64,000 nt of DNA from Lysinibacillus sp. BPa_S21 (GCF_023337795.1 NZ_JALIRS010000006.1:124001-188000); one strand, 5' to 3'. Shown: positions 7,903 to 17,073, numbered from the stretch's first letter. Made by a program: numbers and translations. The notes: a model not told the origin generated them from the letters alone.

Positions 7903-9321
7903 ATGAAAAAGCCAAAATACCAATTGATTATTGATTTTATAAAAGAGAAAATCGCAACGGGAGAGTGGGCGATTGGCAGTCCCATACCAAGTCAACGTAA
8001 TCTGGCAAACCAGTTCGAGGTTAACCGTAGTACAGTCATCACAGCATTAGAGGAATTAATGGCAGAGGGTCTAATTGAAGGTAAAGCGGGGAAGGAAACA
8101 ATCGTCACCAATAATACTTGGACTTTGATGGGGGCAAAATCCTCGACTAACTGGAATGAAAATGTCACTTTAGGCATTCATAAACCTAGCGTTTCGATGG
8201 TGCAGGAGATTAACGAAGCGGAATCGAATACGAATCTTATACAATTAAGTAAAGGGGAGCTATCACCCGAGATGTTTCCTTTAGAAGAGATGAAATCCGT
8301 TGTTCAAAAGGTTTCGAATCAATTGACCACTTTTGGCTATGAAGAGCCAAAAGGGAATATTAAATTACGGCAGGCCATTAGTGACTATTTAAAGGTAAGA
8401 GGAGTCGATGCGTCTCCGTCGTCCATTCTCATAGTGTCTGGTGCGCTCCAAGCTTTACATCTAATTTCGATTGGACTTCTAAAAAGAGGTTCAACGGTGT
8501 TGTTAGAAATGCCGTCTTATCTTTACTCGTTGACTGTTTTTGAGTCTGCGGGGATGGAGTTGCAAGGATTAGCGATGGATAATGAGGGAATACTCATCGA
8601 TTCAATTTATCCGACAAAGGAAAAAGGAAAAAATATTTTATATACGATTCCAACCTTCCATAATCCAACCGGCTCCTTAATGCAAGAAGAGAGAAGAAAG
8701 AAATTAATTACCTATTGTGAAAGAGAACAATTGCCCGTTATAGAGGATGATGTGTATCGTGATTTATGGATTGACACGCCACCACCTAAACCACTGAAAG
8801 CGATGGATCATTACGGAAATGTTTTGTATGTTGGGAGTTTATCTAAAACGCTTAGTCCAGGACTACGAATTGGGTGGGTAGTCGGCCCGGAGTCTGTCAT
8901 TAATCGATTAGCAGATTTAAAAATGCAATCTGACTATGGATCAAGTACTCTTTCCCAGCTCGTTGCTGCAGAGTGGCTATCTAGTAATTCTTATGATGAT
9001 CATCTCGAAAAAGTAAGAGAACAACTTAGTATGCGTAGAAAAGTTGCTTTAGATGTAATGGATAAATATTTAAGTCCTTATGCTACGTGGGACATCCCAA
9101 AAGGTGGATTGTTCATATGGGTGAAAATAAAGCCTGAGTTTAAAGTAAAAAGGCTATTTGAAAAAGCATTATCCAACAATATTCTTCTAAATCCAGGTAG
9201 TATTTATGCGGAAAAAACAGGCCAGTTTATACGAATCTCTTATGGGTATGCTTCACTCGATGAAATGAAGGAAGGGATTTTCAAATTAAGTGAAATTATT
9301 AAAAACAATGGGAGAGGTTAA
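7903..9321 (+). CDS. MocR-type regulator (GntR HTH plus aminotransferase domain)
   Basis: The 472-residue protein starts with a GntR-type winged helix (residues 1-70; SQRNLANQFEVNRSTVITAL is helix-turn-helix) joined to a class I aminotransferase-like domain. The PLP-binding lysine lies in YVGSLSKTLSPGLRIGWV, and the cofactor-contacting HNPTG and EDDVYRDLW motifs are present. MocR proteins use PLP-bound amino compounds as signals and usually control an adjacent gene. Here the divergent EamA transporter is the obvious target. The ATG follows AAAGGGAG. The next gene starts immediately after the stop. Confidence 0.93.
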   Translation: MKKPKYQLIIDFIKEKIATGEWAIGSPIPSQRNLANQFEVNRSTVITALEELMAEGLIEGKAGKETIVTNNTWTLMGAKSSTNWNENVTLGIHKPSVSMVQEINEAESNTNLIQLSKGELSPEMFPLEEMKSVVQKVSNQLTTFGYEEPKGNIKLRQAISDYLKVRGVDASPSSILIVSGALQALHLISIGLLKRGSTVLLEMPSYLYSLTVFESAGMELQGLAMDNEGILIDSIYPTKEKGKNILYTIPTFHNPTGSLMQEERRKKLITYCEREQLPVIEDDVYRDLWIDTPPPKPLKAMDHYGNVLYVGSLSKTLSPGLRIGWVVGPESVINRLADLKMQSDYGSSTLSQLVAAEWLSSNSYDDHLEKVREQLSMRRKVALDVMDKYLSPYATWDIPKGGLFIWVKIKPEFKVKRLFEKALSNNILLNPGSIYAEKTGQFIRISYGYASLDEMKEGIFKLSEIIKNNGRG

Positions 9322-9930
9322 ATGAAAATACTAAACAAGTTGCCAAAAAGTAACCCCAATTTACATGTAGAGCTAATTAACAATGGCTGGATTCCGATGA
9401 AAGAACCGAAGAATTTAATAAGTGCTATTTTGTTATCGATTCCTTTAATGATTGTCGCTTCAATGATCTCTATTGGGATAATAAATATTTTTTCTAGTAT
9501 TTCTTTGAGAGATTTTGGATTTACATCTGGTGGAATATCAATAACCATTAACGTAAGCGTTATTTTGGGGATTGTCTTACTATTAATCATTCACGAAATA
9601 CTTCATTTGATCTTCATTCCTAATTTTATGAAATCAGAAAAAACTGCAGTAGGGCTTACTCTGTTCGGGGGTTTTGTAATGACGGAAGAAGAGATTTCAA
9701 AATCAAGATATTTGTTCATTACGGTTGCACCTTTTATTATACTTTCAATAATTTTCCCACTAGTTTTCAGTGCATTTGGACTCTTAACAACGACATTAAA
9801 GTTCTTGATTATACTAAACTCAATGGGATCGTCAGTGGATTTACTAAATCTTCTTCTAATCATGAAACAAGTACCGAAAAATGCAACTTTAACATGTAAT
9901 GGACCAAACACTTATTGGAAAAAAGCTTAA
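9322..9930 (+). CDS. DUF3267 membrane metalloprotease-like protein
   Basis: The 202-residue protein has about four membrane helices. HEILH (residues 91-95) lies in a hydrophobic segment, the HExxH zinc motif that defines DUF3267 members as putative membrane peptidases. The later VTVAPFIILSIIFPLVFS is the matching membrane segment. The ATG directly follows the MocR stop and uses GGGAGAGG inside the end of that gene, so the two are cotranscribed and coupled. The role in the operon is unknown. Confidence 0.85.
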   Translation: MKILNKLPKSNPNLHVELINNGWIPMKEPKNLISAILLSIPLMIVASMISIGIINIFSSISLRDFGFTSGGISITINVSVILGIVLLLIIHEILHLIFIPNFMKSEKTAVGLTLFGGFVMTEEEISKSRYLFITVAPFIILSIIFPLVFSAFGLLTTTLKFLIILNSMGSSVDLLNLLLIMKQVPKNATLTCNGPNTYWKKA

Positions 9931-9993
9931 AAAGGTAACGAGATTCATTTGCGTTGATGTAAAAATATGGTATAGAATTATGTGTAATATTTA

Positions 9994-10033
9994 AATTTTC
10001 CCAACATTAAACTAGTTTATTGTTGGGAAAATT
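9994..10033. repeat. 40-base near-perfect palindrome
   Basis: AATTTTCCCAACA and TGTTGGGAAAATT flank the self-complementary TAAACTAGTTTA; only one T-T pair breaks the symmetry. It lies between DUF3267 and the methyltransferase, 23 bases before the latter's start. No U-run follows, so it is a poor terminator on either strand. An operator or a cruciform-forming element is more likely. Confidence 0.6.
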
Positions 10034-10055
10034 ACTATAGGAAGTAGGTAAATAG

Positions 10056-10772
10056 ATGATTCCATTAGTATATGATCAAATTAATAGCCGGGGAAAAGAC
10101 AATGAATTCTTCTTGGCACTTTTAAAGAAAGTAAATGGGAAAGAAATAGCAGATTTAGGTTGTGGAACAGGAAGGTTGACAACCCATTTTGCGCAAGCTG
10201 GTTACTATATTACAGCTATTGATCCGAATGCAGAAGCGATTGAAAGGGCGAAAAGTAAAGAGTATGCAGACGAGGTGACTTGGATTGTTGGTGATAGCTC
10301 GAATTTACAATCAAATACGTTTGATGTTGTAATAATGACAGCAAATGTTGCACAAGTATTTCTTACAGATGAAAGTTGGCAGCATGTCATTTCAAATGTA
10401 TATCGAGCATTAAAACCTGGAGGACATTTTATTTTTGATACGCGTAACCCATTAGCAAAAGAATGGGAACACTGGCAAAAAGATGATAAACCAGATGTTG
10501 CAAAGGATGAGGTGAGTGGTGATCCACTTGAAATTTGGTCGGAATATGAAGGGTTTGTAGGAGATATTTTTACGTTTTATGAAATTGTCAAAAATGCACG
10601 AACAGATGAAGTGTTAATTCATGAAAAAATGCAATTAAGGTTTAGAACACAAGAAGAAATCTATGAATCATTATACCAAGTAGGCTTTTCACAAATCCAA
10701 GCTTATGGCGATTGGGAGTTTGAACAAGCAACTAAGGAAACGAAATCATTTATTTTTCATTGTGTGAAATAA
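10056..10772 (+). CDS. Class I SAM-dependent methyltransferase
   Basis: The 238-residue protein has the Rossmann-type methyltransferase motifs in order: IADLGCGTGRLTTHFAQAG (motif I, SAM-binding), ITAIDPNAEAIERAK (acidic motif II), VIMTANVAQVF (motif IV region) and YRALKPGGHFIFDTRNP (post-motif). Length is normal for the Methyltransf_25/11 group. The substrate cannot be deduced. The start is an ATG preceded by GGAAGTAGG. It stands alone behind the 40-base palindrome. Confidence 0.92.
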   Translation: MIPLVYDQINSRGKDNEFFLALLKKVNGKEIADLGCGTGRLTTHFAQAGYYITAIDPNAEAIERAKSKEYADEVTWIVGDSSNLQSNTFDVVIMTANVAQVFLTDESWQHVISNVYRALKPGGHFIFDTRNPLAKEWEHWQKDDKPDVAKDEVSGDPLEIWSEYEGFVGDIFTFYEIVKNARTDEVLIHEKMQLRFRTQEEIYESLYQVGFSQIQAYGDWEFEQATKETKSFIFHCVK

Positions 10773-11013
10773 TTGTTATTGTACGAAAGTTGGTATGGAG
10801 CGGTTTAAGTATGTTTTAACTAGACGGTGGCCCCACTTTCTTTCAGAAAATACAGATACTACTTCCGTTTCCGTTTATTCAGATTATTTTATCCATCTTG
10901 AGTGATACGATACCTGTAGGATTAGATGTTGAAAACGAAAAGTTAATTGTGTTGAAGCTTTCACAAACAAGTAAGTTGTTTAAAAAAGAGAACTAATTTG
11001 TATTTTAACTAAA
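10773..11013 (+). other. Gap with a possible gene tail
   Basis: Codons 10820-10993 are open in one frame with no start, ending ...SDTIPVGLDVENEKLIVLK and a short tail before TAA. It may be the remnant of a small gene; I do not recognise it. The rest of the gap shows nothing beyond the following terminator. Confidence 0.25.
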
Positions 11014-11048
11014 GGGGACTCACCAATTCTGGCGAGTCCCTTATTGTT
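11014..11048 (+). terminator. Terminator upstream of the helicase gene
   Basis: GGGGACTC pairs with GAGTCCC around an 11-base loop, followed by a TTATTGTTT tract. It isolates the helicase gene from upstream transcription. Confidence 0.7.
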
Positions 11049-11096
11049 TCTCCGACTTTTATACTGTAATATCAAAATTGGAAGGGATGGTACAAT

Positions 11097-14000
11097 ATGG
11101 AGAATAAAATTAATACAGTCTTAAATGCTTGGTATTTGCTTGAAGCGGTTCAACCTAAAACATTACCAAATTTAAAAGGGACATTAAGAGAGTCCCTATT
11201 TACCCATAGAAAAAAGGTTCCTAAAATCGCTACTGTAGCAACTTTAGATCGACCATGGGAAACACATATATTAAGCAACAGTAAGGAAAATGGCATACAA
11301 TTTCAATATTATATGCAATGTTATGAGCAGTGGCAGTTAGTAGAGAAAATGAGGTTTATTTTTCAGAGTGACGAGGAACTGATCGAGAAGGATGTTTCTA
11401 TAAATTATAGTTTTACTTTCGCAGTTAATAGTGAAGGGAAGTACATAGAGGAATCGTTATTTATACCGTTTGTCCATTATTTGCTTAAAGAATTCTCGAA
11501 GGGCAATGGAAATTCGGATTATGGTGAATTGTTGAGTCATTATGAAAGAATTTGTAGGCAGATGGAGCAAGAGACGATTGCTATATTTACGAATGGCGTA
11601 GATGAAAAGAGTATTCGTGCATTGCAGCACCAATATACTCAATATTTCGAGGGATTTTCCAAACTTTCTCAGCAATACTTACAAATTACTGTATTCAAAA
11701 TGGGTAGCCGAAATGAGCAAATGAATCGCAATAGCTTCTTTTTAGCAGATATTGAGAAAGCTTGGAAGCAGGGAAGTAATGCAACGCTTCGTGACTTTAT
11801 AGTAGGTAATGAGAAACGTACTGATATTGATAATAATCGAGAACTAATAGAGCAAATTTTACAACCTAAAAATTTACCCTTAGGGAGATGGCCATCTCCT
11901 GTTGTGCATAGACTCTCGTTAATGCAACAAGTAGCAGTAAATCAAATTATTAATGGTGATGGAAGACTTCATTCTGTAAATGGTCCCCCGGGTACAGGAA
12001 AAACAACATTATTGAAAGATGTATTTGCAAATATAGTTGTCCAACGTGCGGTTGAAATGGCTGCTTTTCCAGATCCAAAAACAGCTTTTAGAAAGATAGG
12101 AATGTTTGAATTAAATGGCTTTAAAAACATAGTTTATGAAATGAATGAAAATTTAAAAAAATATTCTATCGTTGTTGCATCCAGTAATAATGGAGCTGTT
12201 GAAAATATCTCTAAAGATTTACCTAAAAGAAAGGAAATTGCTAAACCTGAAAAAAATGATGAGGGAGTTATTAAGCCAGGAATAAAAAATGAGTATGATC
12301 AGAAAATAGCTGAGTATCTTGAAGAGTTAGACTATTATCCTTCGATAGCTAAAAAACTAATCGATCATTCGGATGAAACTTGGGGGCTATTTTCAGGTAT
12401 ATTTGGTAAATCAAAAAATATTGATAATTTTATTTGGGGTTTGCTAAAAGACGATGGAGATGATTTGTCATTTGTTAAACAATTACAGAAAGATAATAGA
12501 ATGCTTTCTGCCGAAGACTGGCAAAAAGTTGTGAAAGAATTTAACTCCCTGCTTCATTCAATTGAACAGAAAAAAGATGATTTACAAAAATATATTGAAT
12601 TAGATAAAGAATTGCAAAAATTAGAAGAAGAATTTCAAATAATGGAGCAAAATCAATCAAAAATAACAATCGATCTATCACAACTGCGAGTACAGCAAGA
12701 AGAAATAGAGAGAGAATTAAATACTTTGAAAAAGCCTAATTTCTTATTACGAATTTTAGGTGCAAAAAATCAAGATGAAAAAATATTAAGGAAACGGCAA
12801 ACACAAATTAAACAAGATTTAATTGAATTGGAGCGAGAAGCTTTAAAAATAAGTAAATATCAAGGTAGTTTGAAAGATCAAAAAGAAAATATAATCCAAT
12901 CAAGTACGAAATTTAAAGCTGAATATTCTCAAGAAAATTTAGAATTATCGACAGATAAATATTGGGAAGATAGTAATAATGATTACAGGCAACAAAATGT
13001 GATTTGGCAAACTGATATACTAAACTATGAGCGTGGCTTACTTTTTCTGATGGCTATGAAAATTCATAAATTATTTTTAATAAAAAATCATAAGATTGTT
13101 AGTAGTTCATTAAGGCTTTTTGCTAATCGAAAAGCACTAAACTTGAATAGTAGTGAACATAGAAAGTATCTGAAAAACCTTTGGCATGTAATTCATCTAG
13201 TTACGCCATTAATTAGCACTACTTTTGCTAGCTTTGCAAATATGTATAAAGGAATCGAACAAAATTTTATTTCTCATCTATTTATCGATGAAGCAGGACA
13301 AGCTAGTCCTCAATTAGCAGTAGGGGCACTGTGGCGATCCAAAAAAGCTGTAATTGTAGGTGACCCGATTCAAATCGAACCAGTGGTGACGATTGATAAA
13401 ACATTATTAATGGATATTTGCAAGCATTTCAATCTTGAGGAGCATTATATGAGTGCCACAACATCTGTTCAAAGCGTTGCTGATTTAGCGAATCCATATG
13501 GTACTTATAAAGATAAAGAAAAAAATCAATGGATTGGTATTCCATTATGGGTTCACCGACGCTGCTTAAATCCGATGTTTTCTATAGCTAATGGTATCGC
13601 CTATGATAATAAAATGGTATTAGCCGAAACAGACAAAGTTGGTATTGGTGAATGGATTGATTGCGTAGGAAAAGCAGAGGAAGCTCAGTATGTTAAGGAA
13701 CAAGCAGAATATATGGCACAGGTAGTATTTGATAAATACAAAGATAAAAATAAATTGCCCAATTTATTTGTTATTACTCCTTTTACAGCGGTGAGGGATG
13801 GGCTAAAACAAGCGATTCGTCAAAAACTAAAACCCCTACAAGATCCGAAATTGAATGAATGGTTAGAAAAATCTATAGGAACAGTTCACACTTTCCAAGG
13901 GAAAGAGGCAGACATTGTTTACTTTGTCACAGGAACTGATGAACAAACCGAAGGAGCTGCGAATTGGACATGTTCGAAACCAAATTTATTGAACGTAGCT

Positions 14001-14114
14001 GTAACAAGGGCGAAAAAAGAATTTTATGTTGTAGGAGATTTGAAGCGATTTAGTAGGAAAAATTACTACGATAAAATTATTCACTATATGGATATGCACA
14101 CAAAAAGTATTTAG
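11097..14114 (+). CDS. Superfamily 1 (Upf1/Dna2-like) helicase with a coiled-coil insert
   Basis: The product has 1005 residues. The N-terminal ~280 form a non-helicase domain. Walker A is NGPPGTGKTTLLKDVF (about 295). A long, charged, coiled-coil insert spans about 480-620 (for instance KELQKLEEEFQIMEQNQSKI). Walker B is LFIDEAGQASPQLA (about 729). The C-terminal RecA domain carries TVHTFQGKEADIVYF (about 930) and LLNVAVTRAKKEFYVVGD (about 966). These are the AAA_11/AAA_12 motifs of SF1B helicases acting 5' to 3' on nucleic acid. Similar stand-alone helicases occur in defence islands, but no partner nuclease is seen. A decayed gene follows directly. Confidence 0.88.
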   Translation: MENKINTVLNAWYLLEAVQPKTLPNLKGTLRESLFTHRKKVPKIATVATLDRPWETHILSNSKENGIQFQYYMQCYEQWQLVEKMRFIFQSDEELIEKDVSINYSFTFAVNSEGKYIEESLFIPFVHYLLKEFSKGNGNSDYGELLSHYERICRQMEQETIAIFTNGVDEKSIRALQHQYTQYFEGFSKLSQQYLQITVFKMGSRNEQMNRNSFFLADIEKAWKQGSNATLRDFIVGNEKRTDIDNNRELIEQILQPKNLPLGRWPSPVVHRLSLMQQVAVNQIINGDGRLHSVNGPPGTGKTTLLKDVFANIVVQRAVEMAAFPDPKTAFRKIGMFELNGFKNIVYEMNENLKKYSIVVASSNNGAVENISKDLPKRKEIAKPEKNDEGVIKPGIKNEYDQKIAEYLEELDYYPSIAKKLIDHSDETWGLFSGIFGKSKNIDNFIWGLLKDDGDDLSFVKQLQKDNRMLSAEDWQKVVKEFNSLLHSIEQKKDDLQKYIELDKELQKLEEEFQIMEQNQSKITIDLSQLRVQQEEIERELNTLKKPNFLLRILGAKNQDEKILRKRQTQIKQDLIELEREALKISKYQGSLKDQKENIIQSSTKFKAEYSQENLELSTDKYWEDSNNDYRQQNVIWQTDILNYERGLLFLMAMKIHKLFLIKNHKIVSSSLRLFANRKALNLNSSEHRKYLKNLWHVIHLVTPLISTTFASFANMYKGIEQNFISHLFIDEAGQASPQLAVGALWRSKKAVIVGDPIQIEPVVTIDKTLLMDICKHFNLEEHYMSATTSVQSVADLANPYGTYKDKEKNQWIGIPLWVHRRCLNPMFSIANGIAYDNKMVLAETDKVGIGEWIDCVGKAEEAQYVKEQAEYMAQVVFDKYKDKNKLPNLFVITPFTAVRDGLKQAIRQKLKPLQDPKLNEWLEKSIGTVHTFQGKEADIVYFVTGTDEQTEGAANWTCSKPNLLNVAVTRAKKEFYVVGDLKRFSRKNYYDKIIHYMDMHTKSI

Positions 14115-14154
14115 GGATTCGCAGGGTGATTAGGGATTTTAGCTAACTATAAGC

Positions 14155-14606
14155 TTGGTAAAAGTTCTTTTCCATGATGAATTACAAACAATACTAATTG
14201 GTTTAGATGCACTTAATAGCATTAATCCAGAAAATAATATTAATCAGCTTATTACGAAAATTGTGGAAAAAGATGAGCAAACGATTCTTGAAAATGCCGA
14301 TATGTCATCGATTTATCATCATGGTTTTCTGATAATAGTTTGTTCTATATGCTTTTTGTTTAGAGAGAAACCAATTTAATGATGCTATAACGAAGGAAAC
14401 TGTTCGTTCAATTGGAGGGCTTAATACGTTCCGGACTATTCTATCGAGGATTACTTAAAGGTAAAGAAATATGGGTGGGGAATACACTACATGACGAAGG
14501 AAAACTTGCAATATATGATGTTAATAGTGAAGGGTACGAGCAATTTCTCAATTCGGATAATATCACTTTATTAAAAGGTATGCGTTCTAAGCGGAGAGAA
14601 AAATAG
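14155..14606 (+). pseudogene. Frameshifted remnant downstream of the helicase
   Basis: Three overlapping open stretches in different frames follow the helicase without any good ribosome binding site: 14155-14376 (including NNINQLITKIVEKDEQTILE), a middle stretch reading LERNQFNDAITKETVRSIGG, and 14412-14606 (GKEIWVGNTLHDEGKLAIYD). They read like one protein broken by at least two frameshifts. I do not recognise the family. Its position suggests a former partner of the helicase. Confidence 0.4.
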
Positions 14607-14670
14607 TGGAACAATCCCTTCTTGGTTGTACTGACGGCTACTTTAATTAAATTTTAATTCACGAAATATA

Positions 14671-14728
14671 AAAAGACAGTGTTTAATCTACACGTGGTGT
14701 TTTGGTAGATTAATCTGTCTTTTTGTTT
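14671..14728 (+). terminator. Strong intrinsic terminator
   Basis: AAAAGACAG plus TTAATCTAC pair with GTAGATTAA plus CTGTCTTTTT, giving a long stem and a T-run. Confidence 0.85.
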
Positions 14729-14730
14729 TA

Positions 14731-14757
14731 ACAGCAACAATCTTTGAGAAAACAGCC
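14731..14757 (+). repeat. Dispersed intergenic motif, copy 1
   Basis: The motif reads ACAGCAACAATCTTTGAGAA followed by AACAGCC. Related copies occur at five or more other intergenic places in this window with the core AGYAACAATCTTT. Confidence 0.6.
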
Positions 14758-14816
14758 TTTATAAAGTTTATTCCCGATTTTTAATGATAAGATCTAATTC
14801 CACTGAAGAAAGAGAT

Positions 14817-15167
14817 TTAAGGGAGACTCTTTATATATTTCGTGACATTCCCTAAGCAACAACTACCTTGAGGGTTGTTTACCTCACAGCCACAACGGTT
14901 TTCTTTAATATTTGCACGAATTTCTTCTAACGGATTAGGAGTAAGTTCATTTTCAATAGAGTATTTAATTTTTTCTTTCGTCCAATCAAAACAATAACAA
15001 ATCTGTGTACTTAATGCGTCATCCTTTTGATGCACAGCTACCTTTAAATCAGATAGAAGGTACTTCTTATTACTCGTATCAAAATAAACGATATGACAAT
15101 CTTTAGTAGCACAAAAATAGTGATTTTCCATAGCATTTATTGATCCTAATACAGATGGTTTAATCAT
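14817..15167 (-). pseudogene. CopZ-like Fe-S/copper metallochaperone, N-terminally truncated
   Basis: The frame ends with CYCFDWTKEKIKYSIENELT, CGCEVNNPQGSCCLGNVTKY and HYFCATKDCHIVYFD earlier in the protein. These match the C-terminal two thirds of the putative metallochaperone family (Copz/CZ-type, about 140 residues) found beside mercury- or copper-handling genes. The family's Cys-rich N-terminus is absent. The homologous frame continues upstream of the ATG at 15167 (NVQLITIKS) with no start, then enters the dispersed repeat at 15240. An A7 tract separates it from an out-of-frame ATG. It has probably lost its start through a rearrangement next to the IS element. Confidence 0.6.
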
Positions 15168-15239
15168 TGATTTAATGGTTATTAGCTGTACATTTTTTGC
15201 TTTATTGTTCTTTTTTTGAAAAGGCTGTTTTCATACGAA

Positions 15240-15266
15240 AAAAGCCTTTCGAAAAGATTGTTACTA
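15240..15266 (-). repeat. Dispersed intergenic motif, inverted copy
   Basis: On the minus strand this reads AGTAACAATCTTTTCGAAAG then GCTTTT, close to the copies at 14731 and 22701. It sits where the metallochaperone gene loses homology. Confidence 0.5.
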
Positions 15267-15409
15267 ATTCAACTAACCAGCTAATAGTTTGTCAATAATT
15301 TTCTGTTAAAAATTTAATAGGCACATGCTATACTAAAAAAGTGCATGACAAATAACCGTCCTAAATTTTGCTTTTGGAAGGTTTTGTTTGATTTAGTTGT
15401 ACCTACTTA

Positions 15410-16613
15410 TCAAGCTAAATCTTGGTACGTAGTTCTGTTTTTTAATAAGGTAAAAATCCAATGTAATAGTTTATTAATACAAGCTACCATCGCTACTTTA
15501 AAAGGTTTTCCTTCGTCACGTTTTTTATCGTAAAATTCACGTAATTTCTTGTTTCGAGGAATGATTGTATCGTCTGTTCTAGTTTTTCTGCAATCTCGTA
15601 TTGCACAACGAACAGCCATGAACAAGGCATGACGAAGTCTACTTGAACCTCGTTTTGTAATTCGATTTTTGGTCGCTGAAAACTTGCCTGATTCGAAAAC
15701 ACTCGGGTCAACTCCAGCGAAAGCCACAAGCTTTTTAGGATTGTTAAATCGATCTATTTCACCAATCTCAGAAATAATCGTTGCAGCGATTTTTTCACCG
15801 ATACCTGGGATAGATTTGATAATACTATGTTCTTCCTAACTTTGATAGATGCTCTTTGTACTGAAGAAGGATCTTTATATACATATCCAGACTTAAAATA
15901 TGACTCTGATAAACTGTTTTTTCAAAAGGATTACGAGCTGCAGCGGCTTTAAGCTGTAATGCTTTTTCATTTGCCCATTTAATTGATCTACTCTTACATA
16001 GTTCATAAATTTTGTCTGTAATGGATTCCTCACTTGCTTTCAAAATATCTTCTGAAGAAGGGAACTCTGAAAGAGTTAATAGTGAAACATTAGAATATAA
16101 ATCTCCGAAAACCCCCTTATATTCAGGAAATACCTGTTCAAGGACTGCCTGAAATTGCAACTTAGTTTGAATCATTACGCCAGTTATATTTTCATGTTGT
16201 CTAGTAAGATTACGAAGGTTTAATAACTGCACACCACGCTTTTTATATGGCTCTAATTCCTCTTTATAGAACAATTCACAAAGAAGATAGGCATCAATGG
16301 CATCCGTTTTTACTTTTCTTAAACTTGAACTTCTTGCCTTATATGAAATTAACGGATTAATGATAATCAATAAATATCCTCGTTCTTCTAAATGATGTAT
16401 GACAAGAGCACCATAATGTCCTGTAGCTTCTAAAATGATTGTAGGCTTCATACCAGCCTCGTTTTTTACATCCTCTAAAAATATAACAAGGTCATTTAGA
16501 CCTTCTAAAGTATGAGTTACCTTAAAACTTTTACGATATGGGTTGCCTTTATCTAAGAATGCTTGAACCTGGCTTTCTCCTTTTGAAATATCCAGACCAA
16601 CGACTGGATTCAT
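15410..16613 (-). pseudogene. IS110-family DEDD transposase, frameshifted
   Basis: The first frame (16613-15825) starts MNPVVGLDISKGESQVQAFL and carries the RuvC-like acidic residues D8, E62 (ILEATGHYG), D104 and D107 (KTDAIDAYLL). It ends in an early TAG. The neighbouring frame continues SIIKSIPGIGEKIAATIISE and then FAGVDPSVFESGKF and ITKRGSSRLRHALFMAV, the Transposase_20 domain with its catalytic Ser region. The shift lies at about 15826-15840. Both halves together match a normal length of about 400 residues. IS110 elements do not normally use frameshifting, so the copy is most likely dead. Confidence 0.88.
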
Positions 16614-16624
16614 TATTAATCTCC

Positions 16625-16805
16625 TCCTAGAATCATAGTTTGCCAGTTACCCCTAATCCTCCATGCAGTGTCATAGCTTCGCTTGTTATACGAGATCTAA
16701 GTCCCAACCAGCCTCAATCATGTTTCTGCAAGTAGGGGGCGAACGGTTTAGTTGACGGGATCAAGCCCCACGTGCAGATACGTTCTACCCTGGCTACTGC
16801 TATAA
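16625..16805 (-). ncRNA. Candidate IS110 bridge RNA region
   Basis: In IS110-family elements the non-coding end upstream of the transposase encodes a bridge RNA of about 180 nucleotides with target- and donor-binding loops (established for IS621). This 180-base segment has that position, orientation and length, and is more GC-rich than its surroundings. A second copy of its transposase-proximal part at 44593-44737 is nearly identical in two blocks but different between them, as expected if loop sequences vary. Loop boundaries were not resolved. Confidence 0.5.
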
Positions 16806-16818
16806 TAAAACCATATAA

Positions 16819-17000
16819 AAAATGGTCAACCAGAAATATCTGGCTGACCTTATAATACGAACGGAGCAGTTTAGTGAAAGAATAGATTGGAGGAAGAGTA
16901 ATGACAAAAAATTAAAGAAATACACCAACAAGTATGCTCTGTTCCCAAGAATCTCCCACTTCAATCAGACCGTAAGGTTGATAAGTGGGGGTAGTTCAAA
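16819..17000 (+). mobile_element. IS200/IS605-type end remnant
   Basis: Around 16945-16999 the sequence AAGAATCTCCCACTTCAATC is followed by a loop and AAGTGGGGGTAGTTCA. This hairpin plus GTAGTTCA tail is typical of the right end of IS200/IS605 elements, where the TnpB guide RNA scaffold lies. No tnpA or tnpB coding sequence remains. An imperfect hairpin at 16823-16848 (GGTCAACCAGA/TCTGGCTGACC) may belong to the same debris. A 74-codon frame across it is not believed to be a gene. Confidence 0.45.
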
Positions 17001-17073
17001 TGTAATATCCATTCCATTAGAAGTGAAAAAATATCATTCACTTTAACTTCTTTCAGCTGTTATCCGGTAGAGT

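Larger units (their letters stand above)
15341..16810 (-). mobile_element. IS110-family insertion sequence, transposase frameshifted
   Basis: A minus-strand DEDD transposase gene is followed by a short 3' end and preceded by about 190 bases of non-coding DNA, the standard IS110 layout with no terminal inverted repeats. Ends are estimated: the right end near 15341-15357 contains TTGTCA on the minus strand, and the left end near 16805 contains TATTAT. Joined in a circular intermediate, these would make the promoter known for IS110 right-left junctions. Exact boundaries need comparison with an empty site. Confidence 0.7.

Noticed and set aside
15345-15533. 62-codon plus-strand frame in the IS110 region
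   Set aside because: It is antisense to the transposase and carries no ribosome binding site.
15410-16613. Programmed frameshifting of the IS110 transposase
   Set aside because: IS110-family transposases are made from a single frame, and no slippery heptamer is seen at the junction.
16822-17046. 74-codon plus-strand frame after the IS110 element
   Set aside because: It spans hairpins of mobile-element debris; its C-terminal residues are just the IS605 end read through.
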